Source: an uncultured Clostridia bacterium (GTDB lineage: Bacteria > Bacillota > Clostridia > TANB77 > CAG-508). Taken from it: 6,363 bases of DNA. Position 1 is the stretch's first letter, and the number at the start of each line of letters is the position of its first letter. The notes below the pieces were generated by a model, which worked only from the letters and a program-made list of their open reading frames with translations, was not told the origin of the DNA and made no database searches. Made by a program: the position numbers and the translations under genes. The DNA lies in the NCBI GenBank assembly GCA_944393305.1, contig CALXZS010000077.1, forward strand, positions 1 through 6,363, written 5' to 3'. Shown piece by piece: positions 5,000 through 6,363 of the stretch.

Positions 5000-5105
5000 T
5001 AATTGTATATTTAAAATTTCGCAGTTTTGCGCAGTTTGAAGCTGTAAAATTCGAAGAATTTTAGCAGCGACAGCAAGAAACAAGAAATTTTAGAATATAC
5101 AATTA
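5000..5105. repeat. 106-bp nested palindrome, MITE-like or structured RNA
   Basis: The outer arms 5000-5020 and 5084-5105 are complementary over 21 bp with a single bulged base (5093). Inside, GCTG-TAAAATTC (5041-5052) pairs with GAATTTTA-g-CAGC (5056-5068), 12 bp with one bulge and a GAA triloop. Between them GTTT/AAAC (5024-5027/5078-5081) can add pairs, giving one long imperfect hairpin. The inner part is richer in G/C than its surroundings. No long open frame occupies it, and no clear target duplication is visible at the ends. It lies between the transporter gene and the recA operator. A miniature inverted-repeat element is my first guess; a read-through-blocking hairpin or a small RNA are alternatives. 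Confidence 0.6.
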
Positions 5106-5135
5106 AAATTATTTACTTTTATAAATGTATATTAA

Positions 5136-5158
5136 AGTTTAAGCAAATTATTTAAACT
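5136..5158 (-). terminator. Weak hairpin after the solute-binding protein gene
   Basis: AGTTTAA (5152-5158 on the minus strand) pairs with TTAAACT (5136-5142), a 7-bp stem with a 9-nt loop, beginning 12 nt after the stop codon. TTTAATAT follows. The low G/C content makes it a feeble intrinsic terminator, but its place is right; the larger palindrome downstream may help. Confidence 0.35.
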
Positions 5159-5170
5159 GTAAATTGTAGC

Positions 5171-6363
5171 TTATTGTTGTCTAAACCATTCATAAAAATT
5201 GTAATATACATCATAACTATTTGGTACAAAATTTCCACCAACATTAGCATTTAATAATAATGTAATTTTATCTCTATATAAGCCTATATAAGGTACATCT
5301 TCATTTGCAATTTTTTGAATATCTGCATAATTATCTAATGAACCTAATTTTGATTTTATTTCATCATTATTGTAATTTGCTATATTTCCATCACCATAAA
5401 AATAGCTTAAATCAGGATTTATCGAACTGGTAATTCCAGTTAATATCATCTGATAATTTTTATCATTTAGATATTGATAATACCTATCTGTGCTTACTTG
5501 TGAAATATTAACAGTTATTCCTACCTGAGCTAATTGTCTTTTTATTTCATTTGCTACATTTACTCTATCTGGACTGTCTTTGCTTACAACTAATGATAAA
5601 GTTAAGCGCCTTACATATCCATCTATATTTTTTTGCCACCTATTATTTTTATAAACCCATCCAGCTTGTTCTAGCACAGTTCTTGCCATATCTTGGTTGA
5701 AACTTATTTCTCCTTCTGATGAATATAAATAACTACCATAATCTAAAGCTGAATTTGCTACATAATTATTATTTGAAAATACTGTTGATACAATTGTACT
5801 TTTGTCTAGTGCATAGTTTATAGCTTGTCTAACAGCTTTGTCTTGCAATATAACATCATTACAATTAAAGCTAATATAATCGTAATTCCTGCCTTTATAT
5901 TCTTTTTTATTATATCCCATTGTTCCTATATATTCAGAATAACTTGTAGAATTTGTATTGATTATATCTATATTATCTAGTTTAAAACTATTGTAAATTT
6001 CACCCATTGTATTATATCTTTTTATTGTAATAGATTGTGCTTTAGGCGTTTTATCTTTAATATTTCTCCATTTATCATTTCTTGTCAATAAAATAGTATT
6101 GTCATCTATACTCGCTATTTTATACATACCTGTTCCTATTGGAATTTTATTAGTGTTTTCAAAATCTTCATTTACATAATACATACTTGGTAATATTGGA
6201 AATGTTAAATTATATTCAAAAAACGGAACTGTTCTTGACAAATTAATTATTACAGTTTGAGAGTCTGGTATTTCTACACTAGCAATATCTTGTACATTTG
6301 CTGAATACACTGTATTTCTTTCTTTTAATTTATTAATTGTAAATTCGACATCTTTTGCAATTA
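5171..6363 (-). CDS. Family-5 extracellular solute-binding protein (peptide-type ABC transporter), 5'-truncated by window edge
   Basis: The frame stays open to base 6363, so the start lies outside; 396 residues plus stop are visible, beginning IAKDVEFTINKLKERN. This matches the AxDVxFTIxRLK stretch of SBP_bac_5 proteins (OppA/DppA class), which capture peptides or related ligands outside the membrane for an ABC importer. Other landmarks are IPIGTGMYKI (about visible residues 74-83), DKAVRQAINYALDKSTIV (about 174-191), a MARTVLEQAGW lobe motif, and the C-terminal EDVPYIGLYRDK with the end YEWFRQQ. Roughly 130 residues, including any signal peptide or lipobox, are missing. The segment between NNDEIKSKL and EDVPYIGLY seems some ten residues shorter than usual, possibly a lost loop. 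An in-frame GTG at 6310 is internal, not the start. No permease or ATPase gene is in the window, so ligand and partners are unknown. Confidence 0.9.
   Translation of the reverse strand, partial: IAKDVEFTINKLKERNTVYSANVQDIASVEIPDSQTVIINLSRTVPFFEYNLTFPILPSMYYVNEDFENTNKIPIGTGMYKIASIDDNTILLTRNDKWRNIKDKTPKAQSITIKRYNTMGEIYNSFKLDNIDIINTNSTSYSEYIGTMGYNKKEYKGRNYDYISFNCNDVILQDKAVRQAINYALDKSTIVSTVFSNNNYVANSALDYGSYLYSSEGEISFNQDMARTVLEQAGWVYKNNRWQKNIDGYVRRLTLSLVVSKDSPDRVNVANEIKRQLAQVGITVNISQVSTDRYYQYLNDKNYQMILTGITSSINPDLSYFYGDGNIANYNNDEIKSKLGSLDNYADIQKIANEDVPYIGLYRDKITLLLNANVGGNFVPNSYDVYYNFYEWFRQQ

Noticed and set aside
5425..5441. Small palindrome AACTGG/CCAGTT inside the solute-binding protein gene
   Set aside because: Only 6-bp arms within coding sequence, within chance expectation and without positional meaning.
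6308..6310. GTG as the start of the solute-binding protein
   Set aside because: The same frame continues upstream to the window edge with clear family sequence (IAKDVEFTINKLK), so this valine is internal.

Overview
This is an AT-rich window in which every credible gene lies on the minus strand. The gene content (recA-recX-scpA, followed by a DUF2953 protein and the sporulation protein YtfJ/GerW), the strong AGGAGG ribosome sites and the CGAAC-type LexA operator point to a spore-forming or sporulation-derived low-GC Clostridia member, probably of the gut-anaerobe type. Species cannot be named from the sequence. I see no tRNA, rRNA, CRISPR array, transposase or phage gene.

In transcription order (high to low coordinates): (1) 6363-5171, the C-terminal three quarters of a family-5 extracellular solute-binding protein of a peptide-type ABC transporter, cut by the window edge. 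(2) 5170-4880, a 291-bp intergenic region with a weak hairpin after the transporter gene, a 106-bp nested palindrome, and the recA control region (near-consensus sigma-A promoter flanked by two LexA-like sites). (3) 4879-2590, recA, recX and scpA packed with gaps of 3 and 1 nt. (4) 2545-1362, the DUF2953 gene and ytfJ overlapping by 4 nt. The 44-nt junction before this pair holds a 12-bp inverted repeat that puts the ribosome site in its loop, and also a sequence resembling a forespore sigma-F promoter. (5) 1361-1162, a strong hairpin with a duplicated arm, then a possible promoter and operator palindrome. (6) 1161-370, a UcpA-like short-chain dehydrogenase. (7) 369-297, a second GC-richer palindrome. 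(8) 296-1, the receiver domain of a response regulator that runs off the window.

The central block reads as one likely SOS-controlled transcript: RecA (recombinase and SOS sensor), RecX (RecA modulator) and the condensin subunit ScpA. The DUF2953-ytfJ pair follows, a pair usually tied to sporulation. scpB, the expected neighbour and partner of scpA, is absent here. The left third (response regulator, dehydrogenase and two GC-richer palindromes) looks like a separate, more mobile neighbourhood.

No wholly new gene system is evident. The least ordinary signals are non-coding: a 38-nt near-perfect hairpin inside recX, the 106-bp nested palindrome beside the recA promoter, the inverted repeat at the scpA/DUF2953 junction, and the duplicated-arm palindrome after ytfJ.
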